Assembly: GCA_964019335.1 (NCBI GenBank)
Contig: OZ025665.1
Location: forward strand, 476,398 to 540,397
Origin: Diplonema japonicum
Lineage: Eukaryota > Euglenozoa > Diplonemea > Diplonemida > Diplonemidae
Direction of reading: 5' to 3'
DNA length: 64,000 bases
Position numbers and translations under genes: made by a program. The notes beneath the pieces were generated by a model. The model saw nothing but the letters and a program-made list of their open reading frames with translations. It was not told the DNA's origin and made no database searches. Positions 1-10,000 of this stretch are shown piece by piece; position 1 is the first letter of the stretch; the number at the start of each line of letters is the position of its first letter.

Positions 1-967
1 TGCCAGCTCAGGTGTGTGTTTTGCCACCTCTCTTATGCATGTTGCGGCGTTCTTTCTCACCACGTCATCCAAGTCCTTCAGAAGCGAGAATATCTTGGGA
101 AAGATCTCCCCTTCTACGACCAGTTCTGCCAGCTCCACGCTGTGCTTTGCAATCTGCGCGAGGCACTGGCACACTTGACGCTTCAGCTTCGCGTCGCTTG
201 ATGTTATCAACGGTGCCAAGTGGTTGATGGCACCGCTGTCCACCACAACCTGCGCCAGTTCAGGAGAGTGCTTTGCGATGTCCGACAGTGTCGACGCCGC
301 GATCCTCTTCAGCGTCAGCTCGGGCTCCTGCACGCACAGCACTAGGTAGTGCGTGGCACCATTGTCGACTACGGCCTGTTGTTGTATTTTTTTTCGATGA
401 CAGGCGTTGTGTCACATACCTGTGCTAGGTCTCCGTTGTGTCTTGCGATGTACCCCAAGGCCCATGCGGCGCCCTCCTTCACACCAGGGTCGAATTCTTC
501 AAGGCATCCTACCAGCTGGTCCACAGCACCAGCATCGACTACCGCCTGTGCAAGTTGCGGAGAATGCTTTGCCACAGAACGCAACACAAAAGCAGCGGAC
601 TTCTTGTAATACCTATTCTGCTCCGAGAGCGAGTACACCTTGTGATGGCGTTGTTGGTTGATATCAGGCATACCAGCTGCTGCAGGATGTCCTGCTGCAC
701 CACTTGCTCTGCGAGCTCGTCGTTGTAAGACGCAAGCCTGTTGGCGGTGCGTGTGGCACTTCATGCATACCTCCCAAGTGCCAGTGCGGCCGACTGCTGG
801 ATGCTCTCCACGTTATCTAACAGTAGCGGTCTCAGCAAGGCCATCACCCCTGCACTTTGCAGTGCCACGATTTGCTGCGGCCGTGTCGCCAGCTCTGCCG
901 CTGTCTGTACAAATTTCACGCGCGCCCGCTGATACTCCTCAAACTCCTGCATCATTTGCCTCGTCAT
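1..967 (-). CDS. SPAG6: SPAG6/PF16 axonemal central-pair armadillo protein (5' part, four exons)
   Basis: The encoded protein is an armadillo-repeat protein of the SPAG6/PF16 family, which binds the C1 microtubule of the flagellar central pair. Four exons can be read: 967-771, 737-674, 638-420 and 375 to the left edge. They are separated by introns of 33, 35 and 44 nt with GTATG donors and AG acceptors. Joining them keeps one frame and gives family-typical text such as FEEYQRARVKFVQTAAELAT, SLSEQNRYYKKSAAFVLR and repeated AKHSPELAQ/VVDAGA motifs. Each repeat is about 42 residues. The start is the ATG at 967, which matches the usual SPAG6 N-terminus. The gene continues beyond position 1, so the C-terminal half is missing. 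Identification rests on remembered family sequence and is strong. The next gene upstream ends about 100 bases away on the same strand. Confidence 0.93.
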
Positions 968-1066
968 CTTCTCCGCTTCTCCTGGTGCTGGTTAGCAACG
1001 TATGGCGAGAACGAAAAAAAGAAGAACATAAAAAAGAAAACTATAACACGAAGTACAAAAATAAAG

Positions 1067-3823
1067 CTAGTCCCAGTCGTCCCATTTTCCTTGCTTGTCA
1101 TCATGACGGTCTACGGTGTCCCATGTGTCGGAGCCTGACTTGATTGAGGCCTCTGTGCAGAGAGGGTCGGTTTCTTTTAGGGCCCAGCCACCCGCTTCCC
1201 ACGTTGCTGAGGAGGTTGTGTTGTCTGGCTCGTCACCTTCGGTGTTGTCTTGGGGGCTGCTGAGCTGGGTCGGCAGGACGGTGTTTTTCTTCATGGTGAG
1301 GAAGAGTTCATCTGTGTCAGTGTCGTGGTTAGAGTCGTCTTCTGGCGGAGGGGTTGTAGACCGTGAAGGGAACTCGGAAGGTTTAGAGAAAGACGTCGTA
1401 GACAAGGGGAGGATGGGGATGTCGTCAAACGCATCGACTGCCTCCTTCGAGTTCAGGATGCCTTGAAGGCTGCTGCGAGGCGTATACGCATAGACCGACT
1501 CTGAATGGGGCGTGGGGACGGATTCCATGTCCATGCCTGTTGCATACGACACGGCGGTGGGGCTGTTGTCATTGCTGTTGCTATTGCTATTACTGTAGTC
1601 CTTGCTCCCGGTGTCGAAGAAGGGCATCGACCGCCGCCTGCCATGCAGTGGTACCGACGACGACAAGCTCATCTCCTCTGCTTCCAACGACAACCGCCTC
1701 CTCCCATGTCTCGGGGAGTGCCCCACCTCCTCTTGCACCTCGTCGACGATCTCCTCTTCTACCTTTTCTTCTTCTTCCTCAACCCAGTCCTCTGCATCCC
1801 CTTCTTTTAGAAGTCCAATTTTATGCGCGTGCTTCACTAAACTTGTCAGGAAGCCGTCGTTGCCCACAAACACCACAGGGCGTGCTTCGTACACTTCCTT
1901 GATCGCCGTCAGCAGCCCCACCCTGTGGATGCACATGATGTACGCTGCAACCAGCACTGCACTCCTGTTGACGCCTTGAAAGCAGTGCACCAGGCATGGC
2001 GTGTCGTCAATGAAGGACACCACCGCAGGGAGGTCGCGCAGGATGGGGTAGCTCGGATCGTCCTCTGCGGCGATCTCAAGGTACTCTATGCCCGACCCGA
2101 AGTACGTGTCGCGTGACGTCCTCGACTGTGCAGGGGCCAGGTTTACCACCTTTTTGATCCCTCGCGAGGTGAGGTCGCCGACACGCTTCGCCACCTTGGA
2201 GTCTCCAAGGAACAGTCCAGGCCGTATCTCCGCCGGCTTCGAAAGTCCCTTTGCACCATAGTTCGGAGCTGTCGTCAACTTGATGTGGTCCACCCACCGC
2301 TGCACCTCTTCGCTCGACAAGCTATTGTCCGCTTCCTCCTGGATGCTGACTGCCCCTGTGCTCCTCGGTGTCGGTGTTGGCGACTGATGGAAGCTCCCCC
2401 TGAACCCCGTGCTGCTTAAGGTTGCAGACTTGGGCGTGTTCCCCGGCATGGCATCGGGGATGGACTCCGTCTCAGGTATCACCACGTGGGGAACAGGGAC
2501 CATTGCAGCCTTCACAGAGGGTGTATTCTCCTGCTCCTGCATAAGGTTCCGCCACTTGGATAACAGTGTGGTACCTGAGCCAACACTCCCGCTGCCTTGC
2601 GGCGTCACGCCAGTCGCTTCGGACGGCTCTGTCTGCGGCGCCTCCGAGTGACTCACAGAAGGTGACGGCGATGCATACGCCAAGGTTAGCTGCGTGGGGG
2701 ACAGAGGCTTGGGCTTGAAGGCTTGCAGTGTGCTTAGACGCCGTTCACTCGCAACGAGCATCACTTGCGGCGACACTGGCGCACGGGGCGTGGCTGGAAG
2801 GGAACTTTCGGAGGGCACACGATCGGCAGGCACCACAGTGACGACAGGCGTGGCGGGCTGTTTCTTGAGGGTTTCGATGGTCATCTCGAGGTTGTGTATC
2901 TTCTCTTTCATCGCCTCGAACTCATGTTTGGACGCGTGGCCGTACTCCTGTGGGGCTGCTGCTTCATCTTCAACGTCGAGCAGCGAAAGGTCGCCGTCGC
3001 TAACGGGCAATGACGTTCCGGGGGGCAGGGACAGGGGTGGGGGCACGATACGCAAAGCACGTCCCTTGCGGAACATCCGTTTGGTAACGGGAGGGGCGGC
3101 CACGTTGTTAATGACACGAACCCCTCTGACTGTCATAGGGAGGCCTGTACCGAGCCCGAAAGGACCTTCAGAAACCTTGATCGGCGCAAAGGAAGGCTGA
3201 TACCCACACGGCAGGGAACAAGACGCCTCCAGCACACTGTTCACATACAAACAGACCCTGTCCCGCGACACAGTAGCGTGCAGAGCAGTCCAGCGGTGTG
3301 AGGTTGCAGGAGTGGTGGACTCGACAACGACCCATGCAGTGCCTGTACCAAGACGGAAGGTGAAGTGCGATGTACTGAGCTGAGTGATGACCTCGATAGA
3401 CCACCCGTCCCACCACCCATCGGTGCTGCACAATACGTACTGTCGTTTGGGAGAGAACACCGTTTGTGGTAGCTTCCTAATAAACACATCAAGTCCCGTA
3501 GTGAAGCCAGTGAGGGGCACGTCGGGGAGGGTCGATAGAGTGACACCTGTGACGCCGTTTGTTGTGATTCTTTGCAGCATGGTGACTTCCCCTTCGCAGT
3601 TTTTGGAGAGCTCGGAAGCCAGCCAGCCCACGTTGCACACTTTACAGCTGCCGTCCTGCCTTTTGAGGAACACCCTTCTCTTCCCTCTGTACTCCTTTAC
3701 GTCCACCTCCACCCTTTCTCGCATCACATCGTCGAGGAGCAGCTGTTCAAAAGGTGTCAACCTTATAGTCCTTGCGTTATTCACAGCACGTTTCAGCTTC
3801 TTTAATACGCTCCATTCTTCCAT
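1067..3823 (-). CDS. Dual-specificity phosphatase with N-terminal lectin-like region
   Basis: A 918-residue protein. The phosphatase domain lies at about residues 545-685 and contains the active-site signature HCFQGVNRS with the catalytic Cys at residue 614, followed by a helical stretch typical of the family. The domain should remove phosphate from Ser/Thr/Tyr. Residues about 125-240 look like a LamG/concanavalin-type beta sandwich (a GWSIEV...FRLGTG...WTALHATVSRDRVCLYVN pattern), unusual for a cytosolic phosphatase. A short coiled coil sits near residue 310. The C-terminal third is acidic and Ser/Thr-rich, ends in KWDDWD, and is probably disordered. The frame is open further upstream but without an ATG, so I use the ATG at 3823, which follows an A-rich leader. 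No signal peptide is visible. Confidence 0.8.
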   Translation of the reverse strand: MEEWSVLKKLKRAVNNARTIRLTPFEQLLLDDVMRERVEVDVKEYRGKRRVFLKRQDGSCKVCNVGWLASELSKNCEGEVTMLQRITTNGVTGVTLSTLPDVPLTGFTTGLDVFIRKLPQTVFSPKRQYVLCSTDGWWDGWSIEVITQLSTSHFTFRLGTGTAWVVVESTTPATSHRWTALHATVSRDRVCLYVNSVLEASCSLPCGYQPSFAPIKVSEGPFGLGTGLPMTVRGVRVINNVAAPPVTKRMFRKGRALRIVPPPLSLPPGTSLPVSDGDLSLLDVEDEAAAPQEYGHASKHEFEAMKEKIHNLEMTIETLKKQPATPVVTVVPADRVPSESSLPATPRAPVSPQVMLVASERRLSTLQAFKPKPLSPTQLTLAYASPSPSVSHSEAPQTEPSEATGVTPQGSGSVGSGTTLLSKWRNLMQEQENTPSVKAAMVPVPHVVIPETESIPDAMPGNTPKSATLSSTGFRGSFHQSPTPTPRSTGAVSIQEEADNSLSSEEVQRWVDHIKLTTAPNYGAKGLSKPAEIRPGLFLGDSKVAKRVGDLTSRGIKKVVNLAPAQSRTSRDTYFGSGIEYLEIAAEDDPSYPILRDLPAVVSFIDDTPCLVHCFQGVNRSAVLVAAYIMCIHRVGLLTAIKEVYEARPVVFVGNDGFLTSLVKHAHKIGLLKEGDAEDWVEEEEEKVEEEIVDEVQEEVGHSPRHGRRRLSLEAEEMSLSSSVPLHGRRRSMPFFDTGSKDYSNSNSNSNDNSPTAVSYATGMDMESVPTPHSESVYAYTPRSSLQGILNSKEAVDAFDDIPILPLSTTSFSKPSEFPSRSTTPPPEDDSNHDTDTDELFLTMKKNTVLPTQLSSPQDNTEGDEPDNTTSSATWEAGGWALKETDPLCTEASIKSGSDTWDTVDRHDDKQGKWDDWD

Positions 3824-4170
3824 TTTTTTGACATTTGTGTGCGATCTGGGGGCATGGTGGATTACGGCGATTGTAGGAGAGGGTGGGAGGGGGACCAATA
3901 AGATGGTGGAAGGGAAGAAAATAGGGGGGAGTATTAAAAACCATAAAGAGAGAAGGAACGGGGGGAAGAAAAAAAAAAGGAGGGGGAAGGTGAAGGTGGG
4001 GGATCAGGGTTCGGATTTTACAAAAAAAAAAGGGTCTTTTTTTTTCTCTTTTTCCTTTTTTTTGAAGGCCAAAAAAAACCCCCCCTTATCTTTGAACGGT
4101 GTCCACCTGTCCCTGGGGGGGGGGGGGGGGGTATAATTCAATAGGCCATTGTGTGTGTAAAATGTAGGAA

Positions 4171-4207
<37 letters not shown>

Positions 4208-5706
4208 AGCAATGAAGTGTATTGGATTGGTATAAGCGGCAGATAATGAAGAACTTTTATTCTACTCCCCCCCCCCCATATGGCAGCGGTAGAAAGAGGG
4301 GGGTAGGGGGGGGGGGGGATTTCCAAAGTTAGAGCCGAGAATCAAGCAAAACAAAAAAGAGGTGGGGGGAAAAAAAAATATCAAGCCCCTACAAGGGCCT
4401 CGCAAATCATTTTTTGGGCGGTTGGTAAAGTGGCTTGGTGGGAAAAAAAAAAAAAAGAAATAGTGAAACGACATCATTTTTTTTTGGCTATGACGTTGCT
4501 TTCATCTGCTACCTGTGCTGCTTATAATAGCAACTGTGAGAAGGCAAAAATGCATTGTTCCCTCTCACTTTGACTCGCACAATGGGAGGTGCATCACACC
4601 CCCCCCCAAAAAAAAATAAGAGGATTTCTCCCTTTTTTAAAAGGAAAAATCCTCTTTTTTTTTTTTTTCTCCTTGTTCTTTTTTTTTTTTTTTTGTTTTG
4701 TTTGCCCTAATGTATCCAAAAAAAAAGGGGCGAAGCATTCTTTTTTTTTTTTTTTTTTTTTTTTACTCCCTCCCCTGCAAGCTACTAATATCTTTTTTTT
4801 TTTTTTTTTTTTTTTTGAATTTGGTTGTGGGAAGAAGTAGTACTTGGGTCACAAATGTAATTAGGCCCAAATGTGTGTTTGTTTGCTTTGTAAGTCTATC
4901 ATGCTACTAGGAAAGGAAGGCAACTTTTATTACATGCTTTTCTTAAATGGCCAGGAAGATATGAATACTGTCAATTTTATTTTATTTTATTTTTCAGCTT
5001 TGTTTTTGTTGTACTCACGTATGCGTCTGCGAAAATCTTGAAATATTTTCTTTTTTTTTTTCGTACATTTTTTTTGCCCCCCCTCCCCAAGATCCTCGGT
5101 TTTCAAAAAAATAGCCCATCCGGGTCTGGATGGTTAAGAGCTTTACAACCCGTATGGGTGCGAAATCCGACTTTAGAAAAAAAAAGGAGGTAAGGTAGTA
5201 AGACATTCCCATTAGAGGGGTAGCCTTAAAAAAAAAAAAAAAAAAGGAAAGGGGAAGGGGGGCGAGGGTGTTGCCAAGCAACAAAACTGTTGTAGGAAGT
5301 CGCAGGTACTCCCCCCGTTTTTTTTTTTTTTTTCTTTTTTTTCCCTTCCGGTTTTCTTGCGGGCGAAAAAAAAAAATCTTTTTTTTTGGTAGAGTGTTTA
5401 ACAGACCCTAAGCTTAAGAAACACTCAAAACACCTTAAGAGGTTGATATGAGCATTTTCTCAGGGGCAGTATTCTCTTTTTTTTGTTTTTCTTTTCTTTT
5501 TTTTTTCTTTTTTTTTTTTTTTTTTTTTGCAAATGGTAGGGAAGCTGTTTTTTTTTTTTTACAATCTCGTTGGGGGGGAGGGGGAGGAGAAACGTTTGAA
5601 GAAATGAAAAAAAAAAAAATGAAAAAAAAATCCTCTTTGTAAAAAAAAGAATTTTCTTTCTTCCAAAACAACAACAACAAAAAAAAAAAAAAAAAAACTC
5701 TCCCTT
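3824..5706. other. Homopolymer-rich intergenic region
   Basis: About 1.9 kb of poly-A/T, poly-G/C and purine-rich tracts between the phosphatase start and the EF-hand stop. The short ORFs here are homopolymer translations (runs of F, K, P or G) and show no domain. I see no RNA gene. A hairpin-prone stretch near 5105-5175 was examined as a tRNA and rejected. Confidence 0.6.
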
Positions 5707-6175
5707 TTACTCGCACAGATCTTTAAAAGCAAGCAAAACAGCAGTACGGAATTCCTGTGGGTGAAGTGTTCCCCCCTCCCCCCTTTTTTTTAAAACACAC
5801 GGGAGAGGACTGCCCCAACCATTCAGACAGATCTATGACGCCGTCCTTGTTGGTGTCGTAGGCTTCAAATATCATATCGATCTCTGCCTTTGACGAGTCC
5901 AGCCCAAGTTCATGTAGCGCAGCACCGATTTCCTCTCTATCTAGAACTCCGTTGCAGTCGAGGTCATACTGGGCAAATGCTGTTTTCAATATTGCCATCT
6001 CAGTTTCCCAGGAGTACTCTGTTCTTGCCATGTAATCTTGGCCGGTGCCCCAGTCCCCTGCTTCAAGCCTGCTATGCTCGACTATGTCGCCCCACGTCGA
6101 GCGCACCGGAGCAGCAGTTGCCACGCTATATCTCGGAACAGACCTCGCAAGCCTTGTCAAAGATCTTTTGAGCAT
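5707..6175 (-). CDS. Small EF-hand calcium-binding protein, possibly mitochondrial (two exons)
   Basis: Exons 6175-5801 and 5754-5707 are joined over a 46-nt GT-AG intron and encode 140 residues. The N-terminus (MLKRSLTRLARSVPRYSVA) is basic, hydroxylated and free of acids, like a mitochondrial presequence. Two EF-hands follow at about residues 66-92 and 103-130, with loops DLDCNGVLDREE and DTNKDGVIDLSE carrying ligands at positions 1, 3, 5 and 12. The second exon ends in EFRTAVLLAFKDLCE and a TAA. Reading through the intron instead would give a Lys/Gly homopolymer, which supports splicing. The ATG is preceded directly by about 20 A residues on the coding strand. The protein binds calcium by inference; I recognise no specific ortholog. 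Confidence 0.75.
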
Positions 6176-6195
6176 TTTTTTTTTTTTTTTTTTTT
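6176..6195 (-). promoter_or_regulatory. A-tract leader abutting the EF-hand start codon
   Basis: Twenty A residues on the coding strand run directly into the ATG. This is one of several genes in the window with this arrangement. It could be 5' UTR, a nucleosome-excluding promoter element, or both. Confidence 0.4.
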
Positions 6196-6278
6196 GTTTT
6201 TTTTTTCCCTAATGCTGTAAGAAATAAGATCCAGGTGGGGAAGATGGGGGGGATTTTTTTTTTTTTATATTTATCTCT

Positions 6279-6913
6279 TCAAGAACTCAACGAAGAAAAC
6301 GACCTCACAGTGCCCAACGAAGAAGATGATGCCGCAGACGAGGACGACGTGGATCGTCGGCGTTTTTTCTTCTTGTCTTTTTTCTTCAGTTCTTTTTTCT
6401 CTCGCTTCTTCTCCTTCTTCTTCTCCTTCTTCTCTTTTTTCCGGAGCCGTTTTGCCTCCCTCTCCAACTCTTCCTCCTCTTTCTCCCGCCTGCGTTTTTT
6501 CTGAGCTTTTGTCAATGGGCGTGGTTCTTCGCACTGCCTGCCAAAGCAGGCTTTGTTCTTTGCGTAGTTGCTTCTGCCACACGCCGGGCACCGCCAGTCA
6601 CCTGGTTTCGGCTCTCTTCGCACCTTTTTTTAATTTTTTTTTTTTGTAAAAGAGACAGCCAAACCTTTTGTGGCGCTTCTCTGTCCTCTCTCTCGATCTC
6701 TCTTCTCTCTCTTTCGTCGGCTTCGTGTTTCATCCTCTTTGCATGGTCCTCTAGCCTCCTTTCCACCTCCCTTGCCTTTTGTTCCTGCTGTTGCTGCAGC
6801 AACCCATTCACTTCCGTTTTTGTAGCAACGGAGAAACCTCCTTGCTGGACCGGCACGACAGAACGGCTGCCAGTGCTGCCCCCTAGCCGTTTGGGCTGTT
6901 GATCATCAGACAT
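6279..6913 (-). CDS. RanBP2-type zinc-finger, Lys/Glu-rich protein (two exons)
   Basis: Exons 6913-6665 and 6623-6279 are joined over a 41-nt GT-AG intron and give 197 residues. The N-terminal half is a charged, probably coiled helix (NGLLQQQQEQKAREVERRLE onward). At the exon junction begins a zinc finger, GDWRCPACGRSNYAKNKACF, ending GRQC, which matches the RanBP2 class (W-x-C-x2-C-x10-C-x-n-C) known to bind single-stranded RNA. The last spacing is C-x4-C rather than the usual C-x2-C. A strongly basic Lys/Arg/Glu tail and a Ser-rich end follow. This layout resembles nuclear RNA-processing proteins, so a role in RNA binding is inferred. The acceptor gives VRREPKPGDW in frame with no loss, which supports the splice model. 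Confidence 0.72.
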
Positions 6914-6919
6914 TTGTCC

Positions 6920-6946
6920 TTTTTTTTTTTTTTTTTTTTTTTTTTT
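6920..6946 (-). promoter_or_regulatory. A-tract leader upstream of the zinc-finger gene
   Basis: A 27-nt A run on the coding strand lies six bases before the ATG at 6913. It is the same kind of tract as at the EF-hand, SWR1 and PH-protein genes. Confidence 0.35.
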
Positions 6947-7031
6947 CCCCGGCGGGAAGGGTGGATCAATAAAAGAGTGGTGGACGGAAGAAACATTACA
7001 ATTTTTTTTCTTGGTTCCTCCCTGTTGCTGG

Positions 7032-10000
7032 TCAGGCTTTCAACTGGTGTATCCCTTTCAGCTCCCGTTGCTCGAAGGATGTCAGCTGTCGGCTTGTCTG
7101 GGCAACCATACTCTCCGCGGTGAGGGGGCTGAACTCGTCGAACATTCTAAAAAGAAAAAAAAAAAAGTTTTTTTTTTTTTTGCCCTTCTTTTTTAAAAAT
7201 CCAAAAACAAACCTCAAAGCATACTGCTGCAAAGGGTCCAACAGCTCGGCAAGATCGTGTTGTTCCTGCATTGGTTCCTCCTCAGCATCTTCGCCATTGG
7301 CAGCGTTCAACTCAGCACGGACTCTGAGAAAAAAAAAAAGAAAATGGGGCTTTGGTTGCAACACTATTTGGCGTTAAGTGTGCAGCGTGGTGGGGGGTCT
7401 ATCTTGTGTTGTTACCCTTCTGCGTCGCTGCATTTTTATCGGCAGATGGGGTGGGGATACTTCGGGTAGGTTCGAGGTAGGTCGGCACGAACTTGTCGCT
7501 CCAGTCGTCTCTCCCCGGTGAACCGGTTGCGAGTCGCTGTTCGAGGATGAAGCGCACCTTGTCGTACGATGCGAATGTGGGTCTGCAGGTATACCCTCGG
7601 ATCCGTTTGTTTGCACCAATGGATCGGAGGGAGGATGTCAAGAAAGGTTTCCCGGGGATAGGAGGGGGTCGTGCTTTCTTTTCGGCCACCTCTGACAGTT
7701 TTGTCAGAACTTTAGCTAGCCGGTTTGCACGCTTACGTACGTCAGCCGTATCTTCCAAGATGAGCTGTTTGGTCGTGGCCTCAAAGTCGAGTGCGAGCTC
7801 TATCCTTGAGACTGAACCATGTGGGCTCCACTGCAGCATGCGAAGCCATTTGAGCACTTCTGGGACAATCGTATCCCCTTGGAAGTGTTTCAGTCCGTTG
7901 TTCTTGTACCAATCCAGGCTTGGCACCGAGCACCCTCTTCCAACCAGCGGTCTGTTCCAAGGGAACCTTTCTACCGCGGCCTTCTTCGTTTCCTGCTTCG
8001 CGCTCACTCTCCTGATGATCGCAAGCAGCATCTGTTGTATTACCTCTGGCCGTTCCGTCTTACATTCCAGAGGGATGATGCCGTGTAGTGCAAGGCAGCG
8101 TGTGATCCCCTCTTGCCTGTATGCATGCATTGCAGGGGCGAACTCAGGTGCACCGCGTACCTCTTCGTGTGCCTTGCATTTCCAGAACGTGTGTATGGTG
8201 TACTCGTCTTGCGTGGTGAAGAGCGCCTCACACCCAATACATTGTACCTCTGGTTCGACGATCGGGTAGCTGCGGAACATGGCACCCGTGATCATCCTCA
8301 AGCCAAGTCGTTCCTCTTGCACGGACCTGGCACTCTTCCACACCTCGTTAGTGCGGACTTCGTCAATTGCGCGGCCGACACCAATAAAGGAGGGTCTGCC
8401 TTTGGCAACTGCGTTCCTTCTGATCGCTTTCGTCACTCGCCGTATCTCATGACCTCTGGCAGCTTTATGCACGCCCAAGAGGGCCCTGGCCCAAGGCCAT
8501 CCGAGCTTGGCTGGTTCCAGAAGACGCAGGAGTGTTCCTATGGGACCAGCGGACCTCATATTCTTCGTGTACTTCTTCCGGATCTTTCTTGCACGCTTTC
8601 GTATTCTTCGATTTTCCGCTAGCCTCAGGACGGTGCCCGCCGTCTTGTAGGCAAAGGCAGCAAGAGGGTCGTGTGTGTGGCCCGGTAGTGCGATGTTCAA
8701 GAGCGCGCCCGATGAGCGCGTGGTGTTGTACGGACCCCACAGACAATCTGTTACAGCGATCCTAAGGGCGTCGATCTTCGCGTTTGACGGTGGGGCATAT
8801 GGCGCACCGTATAAGGCAGCGGGTAGAATAGATTGGCTCACGATGAGGGCTTTCTTTGTAAAGGGTAGTTGTAACGCGGCCAGTCTCTTGGCTGTCTCGA
8901 CCGCTTTCTCCACCCTCTTGTTGTCAGCCCTACCTTTCCTTTCCATTGACAGAGTGACTCCAAGGATCTTCACCTTCTTCTTCGTAGCAAACGTAAATCC
9001 ACCCTGTCGTAGAGTTGACGTATACTTCTTCACGGTGCTGAAAGCAAGCGTCTTCTCGTGGTTCAGAGCCATCCCTGTGATTTTACAGAACTCGGATACT
9101 CTATCAACAGCTCGCTGTACGTGTCGTTCTGACTTCCTGCTGTACATCGTCACATCATCGGCGTATGAGGTAGTTTTTGCCTTCGTCAAGTGTCCGATTT
9201 CTTTGACCATGATCGACAGCAGTGCGTTGATCAGAACGGCCGACAGCGGGCACCCCTGGAGGATTCCATTGTCCACGTGTAGCACCTCGCCTACCCCAAG
9301 CGGTAGTTTTAGTCGGCGTTGCAGATTCTCATACACGTATCGCATCGGACGGGTGATGGATACGCTCAGGCCAAGGTCCTCTACTAACGAAAGGGCAATC
9401 TCCTGCGGAACTCGATCAAAGCACTTTTGGAAGTCCAGCGCTAAGCCATACAGTGGCCTCCCACCTAGGAGTGCATCCTCTACCATTGTCGATATGTCCA
9501 TGAGGACATGGTCAGCTCCGTGTTTGGGCCTGAAGCCGTGCATGGTGGGATCGATCCATTTCTCCTGCCATTCGAGAACATGTTTGAGTCGGACACAGGC
9601 CCACAGGCGGTAAATCACACTGGTGACGGTGATCGGTCGATGGTCAAGCGGTTGGCCTGTACCATTTTTCGGGAGCATCGAGATCAACGCAGTCATCACA
9701 GTGTCGGGCCAACGACCCTGTAGCTCAATAGCATTGAAAAGGTCCGCGAATGAGCCAAGAACATCGTCCGGCAGACAATGGAGCTCAGCAAAGCGCCACC
9801 CGTCAACAGCACACGCAGTCTTCTTCTTCGTTCTCGCGAGGACTACGCGCAAGTCCTGCACCGTAATCAGAGGACATGTCATTTCGGTGCGTTTGATGAA
9901 CTGTCCGTAGGTCGCTTTGAATTTCTTGTACGACGGCTTGGTCTCTCCGTTTCCGAAGAGGCAGAAAACTTTCGCCCAATGCTGCTCCAAGGTCCTCAAC

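Noticed and set aside
3824-3898. Longer phosphatase start at 3898
   Set aside because: The codon there is TTG and no ATG occurs before 3823.
5105-5175. tRNA-like stretch with a GGTGCGAAATCC box
   Set aside because: The B-box has an inserted base, no acceptor stem pairs, and the visible hairpin (CCATCC/GGATGG) does not fit a cloverleaf.
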